DNA of 30,963 bases, taken from IMG/VR virus record IMGVR_UViG_3300032607_000825, positions 1 through 30,963 of that record. One strand, written 5' to 3'. Both the position numbers and the translations under genes were made by a program. The notes beneath the pieces were generated by a model, which saw only the letters and a list, made by a program, of their open reading frames with translations, searched no databases and was not told the DNA's origin. Positions 16,615-23,505 of the stretch are shown piece by piece; the stretch's first letter is position 1; each line of letters starts with the position of its first letter. Origin of the DNA: a virus.

Positions 16615-16935
16615 TTACAACTTTATTGTGTACTCTATCAATTGATCTATAGAGTGAAAGGCCTTACCTTTAACTTTATTATTAAACATAATTTTTTTAC
16701 TTATATCTTCATATGTATTTGCTACATAGATTATCTCTTCTATAATAGAAGCATTTAACATTTTTAATACTATAGGATAGTTAGAACAGCCTGTTAAATC
16801 TTCAATAGAATCACAAATTTCCGTATCCGATTTACAAACTTCATATTCGTAATCAATATAGTTATTATTTAATTCCTGTTTTAATTTTTTGCATTTACTA
16901 CAATCTTCTAATACTAATAATTTAATCTTGTTCAT
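16615..16935 (-). CDS. glutaredoxin-like thiol redox protein
   Basis: The 106-residue product begins MNKIKLLVLEDCSKCKKLKQ: a beta strand followed by a Cys12-Ser-Lys-Cys15 active site. Later comes TGCSNYPIVLKM with Pro54 in the place of the cis-proline of thioredoxin folds. Length is right for a glutaredoxin. Phage glutaredoxins and thioredoxins usually supply electrons to ribonucleotide reductase or maintain thiol proteins. No reductase gene is in this window, so the partner is unknown. The start codon lies inside the end of the upstream 55-residue gene (14-nt overlap), implying coupled translation. The CSKC motif is less common than CPYC. Confidence 0.7.
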   Translation of the reverse strand: MNKIKLLVLEDCSKCKKLKQELNNNYIDYEYEVCKSDTEICDSIEDLTGCSNYPIVLKMLNASIIEEIIYVANTYEDISKKIMFNNKVKGKAFHSIDQLIEYTIKL

Positions 16936-17089
16936 AAAATTCTTTATCTATTTTTTGCATAATTTCATACCACATTTCTTTTTCTTCATCTTTCATAGTT
17001 TCAAATGTCATTGATAAATAAATATATAGCGCATCTAATTGCTCTTCTGTTAATTTATCTCCTTCTATTTGAAAATCTTCTGCTTGCAT
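16922..17089 (-). CDS. 55-residue acidic helical protein, first leftward gene
   Basis: A frame from ATG 17089 to a stop at 16922 encodes 55 residues starting MQAEDFQIEGDKLTEEQLDA, then LYIYLSMTFETMKDEEKEMW and an acidic end. It is helical and strongly acidic. Its end overlaps the glutaredoxin-like gene by 14 nt. It is the first open frame after the leftward promoter near 17357-17393 and its long leader. Small acidic early proteins of phages often bind host enzymes; that role is only a possibility. Compact spacing and plausible composition support it as a true gene. Confidence 0.55.
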   Translation of the reverse strand: MQAEDFQIEGDKLTEEQLDALYIYLSMTFETMKDEEKEMWYEIMQKIDKEFYEQD

Positions 17090-17350
17090 AATAGCTAGTT
17101 TAAAGGTATTTATCCTTTTTTTAGAGTGTAATTGACTTTGTTTTTCATCTGTAGCTTATACCTAAAACCCTTTAGCGGACTAAACCGTCGGATATGGCCG
17201 ATATTATTTTAGGCTTTCACTACTAACTATTTTTGTATACCTGAAGCATATATTGGTCTTTACTCCTGGTAGTCGTATGGCTTACTCATTCTAAAACTCA
17301 CTCATGGAATTTAACCAAGCTATGGCATAGAGCCTGAGTATATGACGTTA
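17090..17350 (-). ncRNA. structured leader RNA or small RNA downstream of the leftward early promoter
   Basis: This is the only gene-free stretch above 300 bases. It is more GC-rich than its surroundings and can fold. The outer stem 17161-17167 pairs with 17207-17213 (7 bp). Inside are two hairpins: 17171-17175 with 17180-17184 (loop of 4), and 17188-17191 with 17198-17201 (loop of 6). Together these make a three-way junction. A second set, 17222-17227 with 17347-17352 (6 bp) and 17236-17240 with 17338-17342 (5 bp), encloses the rest. All listed pairs are Watson-Crick. Promoter placement suggests leftward transcription into the 55-residue gene. It contains a tiny frame (17148 to 17110, 12 residues, MKNKVNYTLKKG). 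No known riboswitch or tRNA is recognised. Confidence 0.4.
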
Positions 17351-17356
17351 GTTTTA

Positions 17357-17393
17357 CTAATATACAACAAATATTTGAAACAGAAAAATTTAT
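17357..17393 (-). promoter_or_regulatory. leftward early promoter, copy A of a 37-bp element
   Basis: Read on the minus strand, this 37-bp stretch is identical at 34 of 37 positions to the one at 29708-29744. The last 17 bases, TATTTGTTGTATATTAG, are exact, and the upstream T-rich tract and TTTCAA also match. A TATATT box with a conserved upstream box at fixed spacing is what a sigma-70-class promoter needs. Transcription would start near 17350 and run left through the structured leader. Confidence 0.65.
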
Positions 17394-17404
17394 TTTAATA
17401 AATA

Positions 17405-17436
17405 TTTTTTTATGTCATTTTTTTGTCTTATATTTG
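17405..17436 (+). promoter_or_regulatory. rightward early promoter, copy C, adjoining the primase start
   Basis: Aligned without gaps, 26 of 32 positions match the element at 29713-29744: seven T, then AT.TCA, a TTTG, and TATATT. Its end, TATATTTG, fits the Bacteroidota -7 consensus TAnnTTTG. It lies back to back with copy A and only 4 nt before the primase ATG, so the primase mRNA may be nearly leaderless. Confidence 0.6.
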
Positions 17437-17440
17437 ATAG

Positions 17441-18370
17441 ATGGACAAAGAGTTGCTCGTATTAGGATTATTAGAAACAGTTCTTGGTAAAGGAAAAGGT
17501 TCTAAAACCACTATGGATTATGCATTCTATTGCCCAGTATGTAAGCACCATAATCCTAAATTAATAGTGAATATTAAGTCTGGACAATATAATTGTTGGA
17601 CTTGCCATCCTGCTACTAAAGGTAGAACTCCTGTATCACTCTTAAAAAAAGTAGATGCTCCTACTGAGAGGATTCTTGAAATGAAGAACTACTTTCAAGG
17701 AGATAATACTAAGATTGATACCACTAAACCAAATAAGGTAACCCTACCAGAAGAATTTCTTTCCTTATACAACCCAGATAAATCTCTTGAGTGTCGACAT
17801 GCTTTGACTTATCTAAAGAAAAGAAACATTTCTATTCAAGACATACAAAAGTATAATATTGGATACTGTAAGACAGGTAGATATAGGAATAGAATCATAG
17901 TTCCTTCTTATGATAAAAACGGTAATATAAACTATTTTATAGCCAGATCATTTGAACCAGACCCATCTCGTAAATATGATGCTCCAAGTTGTAATAAAAC
18001 AGAACTTATAGGTCTAGAGTACTTTGTTAATTGGTCTATTCCTATTATATTATGTGAAGGTATTTTTGATGCCATTGCAATTAAACGAAATGCCATTCCT
18101 TTATTTGGTAAAACTATTCCTCAGTCACTCATGATGAAATTAGTAGAATCTGAAGTAAAAACAGTATATTTAGCATTAGATAAAGATGCTCTTAAAGAAG
18201 CTCTTAATTATTCACAAAATCTTCTTAATCTTGGTAAAGAAGTTTATTTAATAGAATTAGAAGGTAAAGATCCTTCTGAGCTTGGTTTTAATAGTATGAC
18301 CAAGTTATTACATACTGCGAAGCCAATGTCTTTCGGAGACCTGCTTCTCAAAAAAATACAACTAATATGA
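17441..18370 (+). CDS. DnaG-type DNA primase (zinc finger plus TOPRIM)
   Basis: The 309-residue product has an N-terminal zinc ribbon with Cys31, Cys34, Cys52 and Cys55 (YCPVCKHHNP, NCWTC), as in CHC2-type primases. A linker with a PSYDKNGNINYFIARS segment (about 155-170) follows. The TOPRIM core has the Glu motif in IPIILCEGIFDAIAI (Glu206) and the Asp motif in YLALDKDALKEA (Asp247, Asp249). It should synthesise RNA primers for lagging strands, working with the phage helicase (not in this window), as T4 gp61 does. It is shorter than bacterial DnaG, normal for phages. The stop overlaps the next start by 4 nt. A later in-frame ATG at codon 25 is possible if the mRNA starts at 17441 or beyond. 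Confidence 0.88.
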   Translation: MDKELLVLGLLETVLGKGKGSKTTMDYAFYCPVCKHHNPKLIVNIKSGQYNCWTCHPATKGRTPVSLLKKVDAPTERILEMKNYFQGDNTKIDTTKPNKVTLPEEFLSLYNPDKSLECRHALTYLKKRNISIQDIQKYNIGYCKTGRYRNRIIVPSYDKNGNINYFIARSFEPDPSRKYDAPSCNKTELIGLEYFVNWSIPIILCEGIFDAIAIKRNAIPLFGKTIPQSLMMKLVESEVKTVYLALDKDALKEALNYSQNLLNLGKEVYLIELEGKDPSELGFNSMTKLLHTAKPMSFGDLLLKKIQLI

Positions 18371-19161
18371 TTGAACAAAACAAGAATGTCTATAGAGATA
18401 AGTTCTTAAAAAGAATTGTTGAGACAGATCCTGAGCTTAGACAAATTACTTTACATGATTCAAGGTATTATCAAAGGTCTCCTGGTGTTTTCTATCCTTC
18501 TGTTACTACTATCCTAGGCTACTTTCCTAAAGGTGCTTTTTTTGAAACATGGATTAAAGACATGGGGCATAATGCTGATATTGTTATGCGCAGAGCAGGT
18601 GATGAAGGTACTCAAGTCCACAATGCAGTAGAAAAGTTCTTGAAAGGTGAAGAGATTAGGTGGATTGAGTCTGATGGCAAGGTTAACTATCATACTCATG
18701 TATGGAAAATGATTTTAAGCTTCACAGATTTTTGGACTACTTACAAACCAACCTTGCTTTTATCTGAAGAATTTATGTTCTCAGATGTGCATAAGTACTC
18801 TGGAACCCTAGATCTATTGGTAGATATTAATGGAGAGAAATGGCTTCTAGATATTAAAACCTCAAACTCAATTCATGAAAGCCACCACTTACAAATATCA
18901 GCCTACACTAAAGCTTATGAAGAGAAATACCTTCAAAAAGTGGATCGTAACGGTATCGTATGGCTTAAATCTACAAAGAAAGGGCCAGATAAAGCTGGCA
19001 AAAAAATGCAAGGTGCAGGATGGGAAATAATTGAAGGAAAGAAGACTGTAGATGAATACTTTGACATGTTCTTGCATACTTATGAGACATATAAGATTAT
19101 GCACCCAGAGTCTGAAGTAGAATTACTTACTCTTCCTAATACTGTTAAACTCACATATTAA
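18367..19161 (+). CDS. PD-(D/E)XK exonuclease, RecB/Cas4-like
   Basis: The 264-residue product carries the RecB-family signature in order: GTQVHNAVE (His85), acidic EEF at 134-136, GTLDLLVD with Asp149, LLDIKTS with Asp162 and Lys164 (a D-x-K variant of E-x-K), and LQISAYTKAY with Gln176 and Tyr180. This predicts a metal-dependent nuclease for recombination or DNA processing. It is coupled to the primase by an ATGA overlap, which suggests a role in replication or replication-linked recombination. There is no Cys cluster for a Cas4-type iron-sulfur site. The end of the gene marks the last replication-type gene before the tagged cargo genes. Confidence 0.82.
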   Translation: MIEQNKNVYRDKFLKRIVETDPELRQITLHDSRYYQRSPGVFYPSVTTILGYFPKGAFFETWIKDMGHNADIVMRRAGDEGTQVHNAVEKFLKGEEIRWIESDGKVNYHTHVWKMILSFTDFWTTYKPTLLLSEEFMFSDVHKYSGTLDLLVDINGEKWLLDIKTSNSIHESHHLQISAYTKAYEEKYLQKVDRNGIVWLKSTKKGPDKAGKKMQGAGWEIIEGKKTVDEYFDMFLHTYETYKIMHPESEVELLTLPNTVKLTY

Positions 19162-19169
19162 TATTTATT
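19161..19169 (+). promoter_or_regulatory. candidate late promoter motif ATATTTATT at the replication/cargo border
   Basis: ATATTTATT begins 15 nt before the ATG at 19176 and touches the stop codon of the nuclease gene. It is the rightward counterpart of the site at 14739-14747: both lie where early-type genes end and virion-type genes begin. Confidence 0.45.
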
Positions 19170-19175
19170 GGTAGT

Positions 19176-19964
19176 ATGATCAAGCTACTAGATTTATTGA
19201 AAGAACAACCTGAAAATGGTAGTAAGGCTATTGTCATGGCTGGCGGAGCTGGTGCTGGCAAGTCTAATATAGTTAGGCAACTCACACCAGAGCTTGAAAA
19301 ATCAGGCTGGCAAGAAATTAATGCTGACAAGTATGTAGAGGATAAAGATAGTCCTATGTACAATAGTTTAGGTAAGGCATCTAGTTATATAGAGAAGGTT
19401 GATCTACCTAATACCATAAAAAGTGGCAAGAATTTTCTTTACGATACTACAGGGACAAATGTAGATAGGGTGAAGAGTATAGAATCTGCAGGCTATGATG
19501 TAATGATGATTATGGTCTACACCAATCCGGTTGTAAGCTTCTTAAGGAACTTTAAGAGAGAAAGAAAGGTGCCAACTGTTGGTATACTATCAAGTTGGAA
19601 TAAAGTATATAAAAATATCTCTACATATAAAAGCATGTTTGGAGATAACTTTTTATTAGTACAATCAGAAGTTAGTCCTGCAGAACAGAAGATGATAAAT
19701 GCATTTATGAAGGCTTATAATTCTGGAAAGCTAAAAGAATTCTTTTCTGAACTATTATCTTCTGGGCAATTTACTTCCACCTTTAAAAAAGATCCTACTA
19801 AGGAAAAATCTTCTGAAGAGAAGGCAAAGTCTAAAGAGTTAGTAGATATACAAATTGATATCTTAGCTGGACAGTTTGAAGATATAGAAAAGAAAGTTGA
19901 GTCTCTAAAAGATGATAGTACTGAAAGTGTTGTGTCTAAAGCAAAATCATTTATTACGCCATGA
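19176..19964 (+). CDS. P-loop kinase (zeta-toxin/AAA_33-like) with N-terminal leader
   Basis: The 262-residue product starts MIKLLDLLKEQPENG, a leader shared with other proteins here, then enters a P-loop NTPase. Walker A is GGAGAGKS at residues 23-30; FLYDTTGT around 87-94 gives the Asp90 of the kinase/zeta Walker-B region; RNFKRERKVP (124-133) is a basic lid candidate. The C-terminal 80 residues are a Lys/Glu-rich coiled coil. Members of this fold phosphorylate small molecules, nucleosides, RNA ends or UDP-sugars; the substrate cannot be told. It overlaps the nucleotidyltransferase gene by 4 nt. The leader ends LKE, a site fitting T4-type prohead protease cleavage, so it may be a packaged enzyme. 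Confidence 0.75.
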   Translation: MIKLLDLLKEQPENGSKAIVMAGGAGAGKSNIVRQLTPELEKSGWQEINADKYVEDKDSPMYNSLGKASSYIEKVDLPNTIKSGKNFLYDTTGTNVDRVKSIESAGYDVMMIMVYTNPVVSFLRNFKRERKVPTVGILSSWNKVYKNISTYKSMFGDNFLLVQSEVSPAEQKMINAFMKAYNSGKLKEFFSELLSSGQFTSTFKKDPTKEKSSEEKAKSKELVDIQIDILAGQFEDIEKKVESLKDDSTESVVSKAKSFITP

Positions 19965-20551
19965 TTAATTTCGAACAACTAGGAAGACAAATAGCAGAAG
20001 ATATATTAAGAGAAGGATCACCAGATGTAGGACCTTGTTTTTACCCTGGTAAATTTAAGCCTCCTCATAAAGGACATTTTGAAGCCGCAAAGTATTTAGC
20101 GTCTCTAAATTATATTAATAAAGTGTATGTTGTTATATCTAATGTTACTAAGTATGGTATAACTCCTGAAGATTCTCTTTATATTTGGCAAGAGTATCTT
20201 AAAGCAGAACCTAATCCTAAAATAGATGTATCAATATCTAAAGAGTCAACACCTATAAAAGACATTTTTTCTTTTATGGCAGAGAATCCAGATGTTAATC
20301 CAGTATACGTTGCATCAGGAAAAGAAGAGCAAAATGAGTTAGGATACTTTGATTCTATACAAAAAAGATTTCCTAATAAAGTAAGGCCTGAAATTATACA
20401 AGATAAATTTGGTAGAATATCAGCAACTCAAATGAGAGATACAATTAAAGCCGGTAACTTTGAAGAGTTTGTTAAATTTATCCCAGACTCAGCATATAAT
20501 AAAGGAGTGGCTAAAGATGTGTTCGGAAGACTATTGAAAATAATGAAATGA
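19961..20551 (+). CDS. HxGH nucleotidyltransferase (NMNAT/cytidylyltransferase-like) with N-terminal leader
   Basis: The 196-residue product has PGKFKPPHKGHFEAAKYL with the His36-x-x-His39 motif, and ISATQMRD at 153-160, the ISxTxxR motif that binds the nucleotide triphosphate. These define the nucleotidylyltransferase superfamily (NadD, NadR, CoaD, glycerol-3-phosphate cytidylyltransferase). The first 20 residues, MINFEQLGRQIAEDILREGS, lie outside the fold and form a leader with IAE and LRE sites. Neighbouring kinase and HAD genes suggest joint nucleotide or cofactor chemistry, for example NAD salvage (NadR joins an adenylyltransferase and a kinase). Substrate is not determined. Confidence 0.82.
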   Translation: MINFEQLGRQIAEDILREGSPDVGPCFYPGKFKPPHKGHFEAAKYLASLNYINKVYVVISNVTKYGITPEDSLYIWQEYLKAEPNPKIDVSISKESTPIKDIFSFMAENPDVNPVYVASGKEEQNELGYFDSIQKRFPNKVRPEIIQDKFGRISATQMRDTIKAGNFEEFVKFIPDSAYNKGVAKDVFGRLLKIMK

Positions 20552-21441
20552 CACCAGAACAAAGACAATATATAATAGAGGATTTTATGCAGTTTGTAAA
20601 AAACAAACTTGATATAGATAAACTTCCTACAACTAGTTTTACAAATGATCGTGAATGGGCTACTGAAAAAAGAAGCTTTGGACAGTATGATCCGAATAAA
20701 AGACACTTAAACGTTTATATAGGTAATAGAAACCTAGCAGATATACTTAGAACCTTATGTCATGAATTAGTTCATCATAGACAAAACGAGCTTGGAAAAT
20801 TATATGCAGATGCTGGTAAAACTGGATCAAATATAGAGAATCAAGCTAATTCTTTAGCAGGTATAATGATGAGAGAATATGGTAATAGTAATGATCTTAT
20901 TTATGAATCTCTTCTTCCTAGCCTTAAACAAATCTATGAAGTAGAACAATCTGGAGGTATTCAAATTTATTGTGACATGGATGGAGTATTGTGTGATTTT
21001 GATGAAAAGTTTGAATATTTTTATGGAATAACACCTATAGAATATCGCAATACAAAAGGTCCTAAAGCATTTGAAGAGGCTGTAAATAAAGCTGGTGTTG
21101 ACTTTTGGGCTAAGATGAACTGGATGCCTGGAGGCCAAGAACTATGGTCTATTATAGGAAAATATAAGCCTTATATTCTAACTAGCCCAAGTAAATTTGA
21201 GTTTGCTAAAGAAGGTAAGCAAGAGTGGATAAAGAACAATCTAAATCCCCAGCCAAAGAAAATATTGTTTGCTCAGACAGGAGATAAGCATTCTATGATG
21301 ACTGCAGACCCAAAGAATTCTATGTTAATAGATGACTATTGGCCAAACCTAGCACCTTGGAAAGCATTAGGCGGTGTTGCAATAATGCATAAAGACATTG
21401 ATAAAACAAAAGATATATTAAGCAAATTTAGAATAAAATAG
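20548..21441 (+). CDS. fusion of zinc metalloprotease-like domain and HAD 5'(3')-nucleotidase-like domain
   Basis: The 297-residue product has two domains. Residues 1-115 contain CHELVHHRQNE with His72-Glu73 and His76, a HExxH zinc-protease site, and Glu97 in a following helix. Residues 137-297 form a HAD domain: DMDGVLCDF (Asp143, Asp145), LTSPSK (Thr212), Lys247 region and LIDDYWPN (Asp262, Asp263), like 5'(3')-deoxyribonucleotidases. Between them is LPSLKQIYEVEQSGG, which resembles the N-terminal leaders here and offers IYE and VE cleavage sites. The N-terminus (MTPEQRQYIIEDF) also has an IIE. It overlaps the previous gene by 4 nt. The fusion is unusual and all key residues look intact. 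Confidence 0.75.
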   Translation: MTPEQRQYIIEDFMQFVKNKLDIDKLPTTSFTNDREWATEKRSFGQYDPNKRHLNVYIGNRNLADILRTLCHELVHHRQNELGKLYADAGKTGSNIENQANSLAGIMMREYGNSNDLIYESLLPSLKQIYEVEQSGGIQIYCDMDGVLCDFDEKFEYFYGITPIEYRNTKGPKAFEEAVNKAGVDFWAKMNWMPGGQELWSIIGKYKPYILTSPSKFEFAKEGKQEWIKNNLNPQPKKILFAQTGDKHSMMTADPKNSMLIDDYWPNLAPWKALGGVAIMHKDIDKTKDILSKFRIK

Positions 21442-21443
21442 TT

Positions 21444-22022
21444 ATGATACCAAAAGAGTCTACGTTAAAAAAAGAGTTTAAGAAAAGTGAAGTTCAAAGA
21501 ATGAGAAACATTATCACCGGAAATACTGGTGATAGAACTCAAGTACTTGGAGGCTGGGAAGCTACAATAGAAGAACATAAAGAAGGAGATACTTGGGAAG
21601 AAGACGGAAAGAAGTGGACCATTAAAAATGGCATCAAACAGTCTATTACCAAGCTAGATAAGTTCAAGCATCTTGTATCTCTACCTCTTACCTGTCCTAG
21701 TTGTAAGAAGCCTATGAAGGCTAATGAACTAAACAAGAAGATGTATTCAGTGCATAAAGTGTGTTTGAATTGTGTTGTTGATATGGAGTCTAAACTTAAG
21801 CTTGAAGGTAAGTATGAGCAGTATGAAAAGAATATTCTTAATATGAATAAGAATGCCAGCCTTGAAGAGTTTGAACAGGCTTTGGATTCATGGCTTGAAG
21901 AAAAAGATACCTTCGTAACTGAACAAGGGGACATTGAAAGTTGGCAAGGTGGAGACAAGAATCAGATATATAAACAGCTCAAAGAAAAGATACAGGAGTT
22001 TAGGAAAACAGATATTTATTAG
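21444..22022 (+). CDS. zinc-ribbon protein of unknown function
   Basis: The 192-residue product has two Cys pairs, C84-P-S-C87 and C107-L-N-C110, forming a likely zinc ribbon in the middle. Before it is an ordered region with TGNTGDRTQVLGGWE (25-39) and a WEEDGKKWTIKNGIKQSITK strand pair (51-70); after it are charged helices. I recall similar small proteins in T4-like environmental phages but no function. It lies 2 nt after the HAD fusion in the cargo array. The N-terminus, MIPKESTLKKEFKKSEVQRM, is basic and does not show the common leader. Nucleic-acid binding or a co-chaperone role are possible, neither supported directly. Confidence 0.55.
   Translation: MIPKESTLKKEFKKSEVQRMRNIITGNTGDRTQVLGGWEATIEEHKEGDTWEEDGKKWTIKNGIKQSITKLDKFKHLVSLPLTCPSCKKPMKANELNKKMYSVHKVCLNCVVDMESKLKLEGKYEQYEKNILNMNKNASLEEFEQALDSWLEEKDTFVTEQGDIESWQGGDKNQIYKQLKEKIQEFRKTDIY
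22012..22020 (+). promoter_or_regulatory. candidate late promoter motif ATATTTATT
   Basis: ATATTTATT begins 25 nt upstream of the ATG at 22037 and overlaps the end of the zinc-ribbon gene. The following AGTAA resembles the sequence after the copy at 30010. Confidence 0.4.
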
Positions 22023-22036
22023 TAAATCTATATAGT

Positions 22037-23143
22037 ATGCCATCTGCATCTCAACAACAACAGAAATTAATGGGTATAGTTAGTGCCCTTCAAAAAGGAG
22101 ATATGAAACCATCACAAGCATCAGATAAAGCAAAAGAAATGGCTAAATCAATGAAAAAAGGCGATGTAAAAGACTTTGCTTCTACTAAACATAAAGGACT
22201 TCCAAAGAAAGTAAAGAAAGAAAATATGGGAGTAGCTTCTATGTATGTAGTTCGCAAACCTAATGCAAATATGCAAGAAGCCGATCTTGTAATGGAGTTT
22301 AATCCACTTGAAGGCATTCAGCCTCTTAATATAGGCATGGAAGATGTTCAAACAGTTACAGCTGATATAACACAAGCTCAAGAGATTGCAGCAGAGGCGT
22401 ATAAAAAATGTATGGAAGAATCTTTTCAACTTGAAGAAAAGAAAGGAAAAGTTGGAGATAAACTAAAAAAGACTATAGACCATCTTGAAAAGAAGCGTAA
22501 AGAACATATTGATATGGCTAAAGAAGATCCTAAGAATGCATCTCAATACAAAGAACAGATTGCTAAACTTGCTACACATATTGATGATCTTATGAGTAAG
22601 ATGGAGAAGATAGAAAGAAGCAAGAAAAATGTAGAAAAGAAAGAAGATAAAAAAGACGTAGAGAAAAAAGATATTAAAGAGTCTATTGTCTCTGAACGTA
22701 GAGAGTATGATCAAGAGGAAATGGAGAAATTAGGTTTTAATTTATATCCAGGAGGTAGAACTGAAGCTTGGGAATTTGCAACAGATGAATTAGGCATTTC
22801 ACCTTCTGAAATATTAGGTAAAATGAGTGATGATGATGTTTATAATGCAATTGACAGTTCATTAGAAATACTTGGATATTATGATAATGAAGATGAAGAT
22901 TTATATGAAGGAAAGAATTGGTCTAAAATGATGGCTGGCGTGAGAAAAGGTTCTCAATCTGGCCCTTGGACAATTGTAGTATCTCGTAATAAAAAAGTAG
23001 TATATCAAAAGCAAGTAAAAGTAAAAGATGCAATTCCTGCAAACTTTGAAGATTTAAAAAATACCTCTTCTTTAAATGGCGATATTTTCGCAATTGAAGA
23101 TAATGAAGGAATGATTGTTTATAAAGAAAAAATACAAAAATAA
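22037..23143 (+). CDS. DUF3008-type N-terminus fused to long charged region
   Basis: Residues 1-58 (SQQQQKLMGIVSALQKGDM, AKSMKKGDVKDFASTKHKGL) match the DUF3008 family, normally a stand-alone protein of about 65 residues. The remaining 310 residues comprise a middle with acidic helices, a Lys/Glu coiled coil (about 140-215), and a C-terminal region holding LGFNLYPGGRTEAWEFATDE and a small beta domain (GPWTIVVSRNKKVVYQKQVK). DUF3008 function is unknown; its basic sequence suggests DNA or capsid-interior association. Possible prohead-protease-like sites lie between regions (for example MQEAD near 275 codons from the end). A one-base overlap couples it to the next gene. Confidence 0.65.
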   Translation: MPSASQQQQKLMGIVSALQKGDMKPSQASDKAKEMAKSMKKGDVKDFASTKHKGLPKKVKKENMGVASMYVVRKPNANMQEADLVMEFNPLEGIQPLNIGMEDVQTVTADITQAQEIAAEAYKKCMEESFQLEEKKGKVGDKLKKTIDHLEKKRKEHIDMAKEDPKNASQYKEQIAKLATHIDDLMSKMEKIERSKKNVEKKEDKKDVEKKDIKESIVSERREYDQEEMEKLGFNLYPGGRTEAWEFATDELGISPSEILGKMSDDDVYNAIDSSLEILGYYDNEDEDLYEGKNWSKMMAGVRKGSQSGPWTIVVSRNKKVVYQKQVKVKDAIPANFEDLKNTSSLNGDIFAIEDNEGMIVYKEKIQK

Positions 23144-23505
23144 TGGAACCTTACGGCCTATTTATAGGAACATTAATGCAGAGCCGTAATCAGGCGCATA
23201 TCTACCATTTACAGACTAACTCTTTTGCAGCCCACAAAGCTTTGCAAAAGTATTATGAAGAGATTGTAGATTTGATCGATGGTCTAGTTGAATCCTATCA
23301 AGGTCGCTACGGCATTTTAAGAGGATATAGAATGGAAGGTACTATCAAAGAAGATGGTAATCCTGAAATGTACTTTGAAGGTCTTTGTAAGTTTGTAGAA
23401 ATGATTAGAACAAAAGTTCCACAAGATTCATATATCCAGAATGAGATTGACAATGTAGTTAATCTTCTAGAATCTACTAAGTATAAACTTAAATTCCTAA
23501 AATAA
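23143..23505 (+). CDS. DUF5856-type ferritin-like helical protein
   Basis: The 120-residue product contains GTLMQSRNQAHIYHLQTNSF, AHKALQKYYEEIVDLIDGL and VESYQGRYGI. These match the DUF5856 family as I remember it from T4-like phages. His19, His22, His31, Glu39-Glu40 and Glu50 are spaced like metal ligands in a four-helix (Dps/ferritin-like) bundle. It may bind metal or protect DNA, but the family has no established role. One-base overlaps on both sides tie it to the DUF3008 and DUF5661-like genes. It has no leader, unlike many neighbours. Confidence 0.65.
   Translation: MEPYGLFIGTLMQSRNQAHIYHLQTNSFAAHKALQKYYEEIVDLIDGLVESYQGRYGILRGYRMEGTIKEDGNPEMYFEGLCKFVEMIRTKVPQDSYIQNEIDNVVNLLESTKYKLKFLK

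Noticed and set aside
17161-17350. tRNA gene
   Set aside because: A GGTTAAATTCC string recalls a T-arm on the minus strand, but there is no acceptor stem, anticodon arm or proper T-loop.
17384-17411. Rightward intrinsic terminator (AT-only hairpin followed by seven T)
   Set aside because: The stem is only A and T, and the stretch overlaps two conserved promoter copies, which explains the T tracts better.
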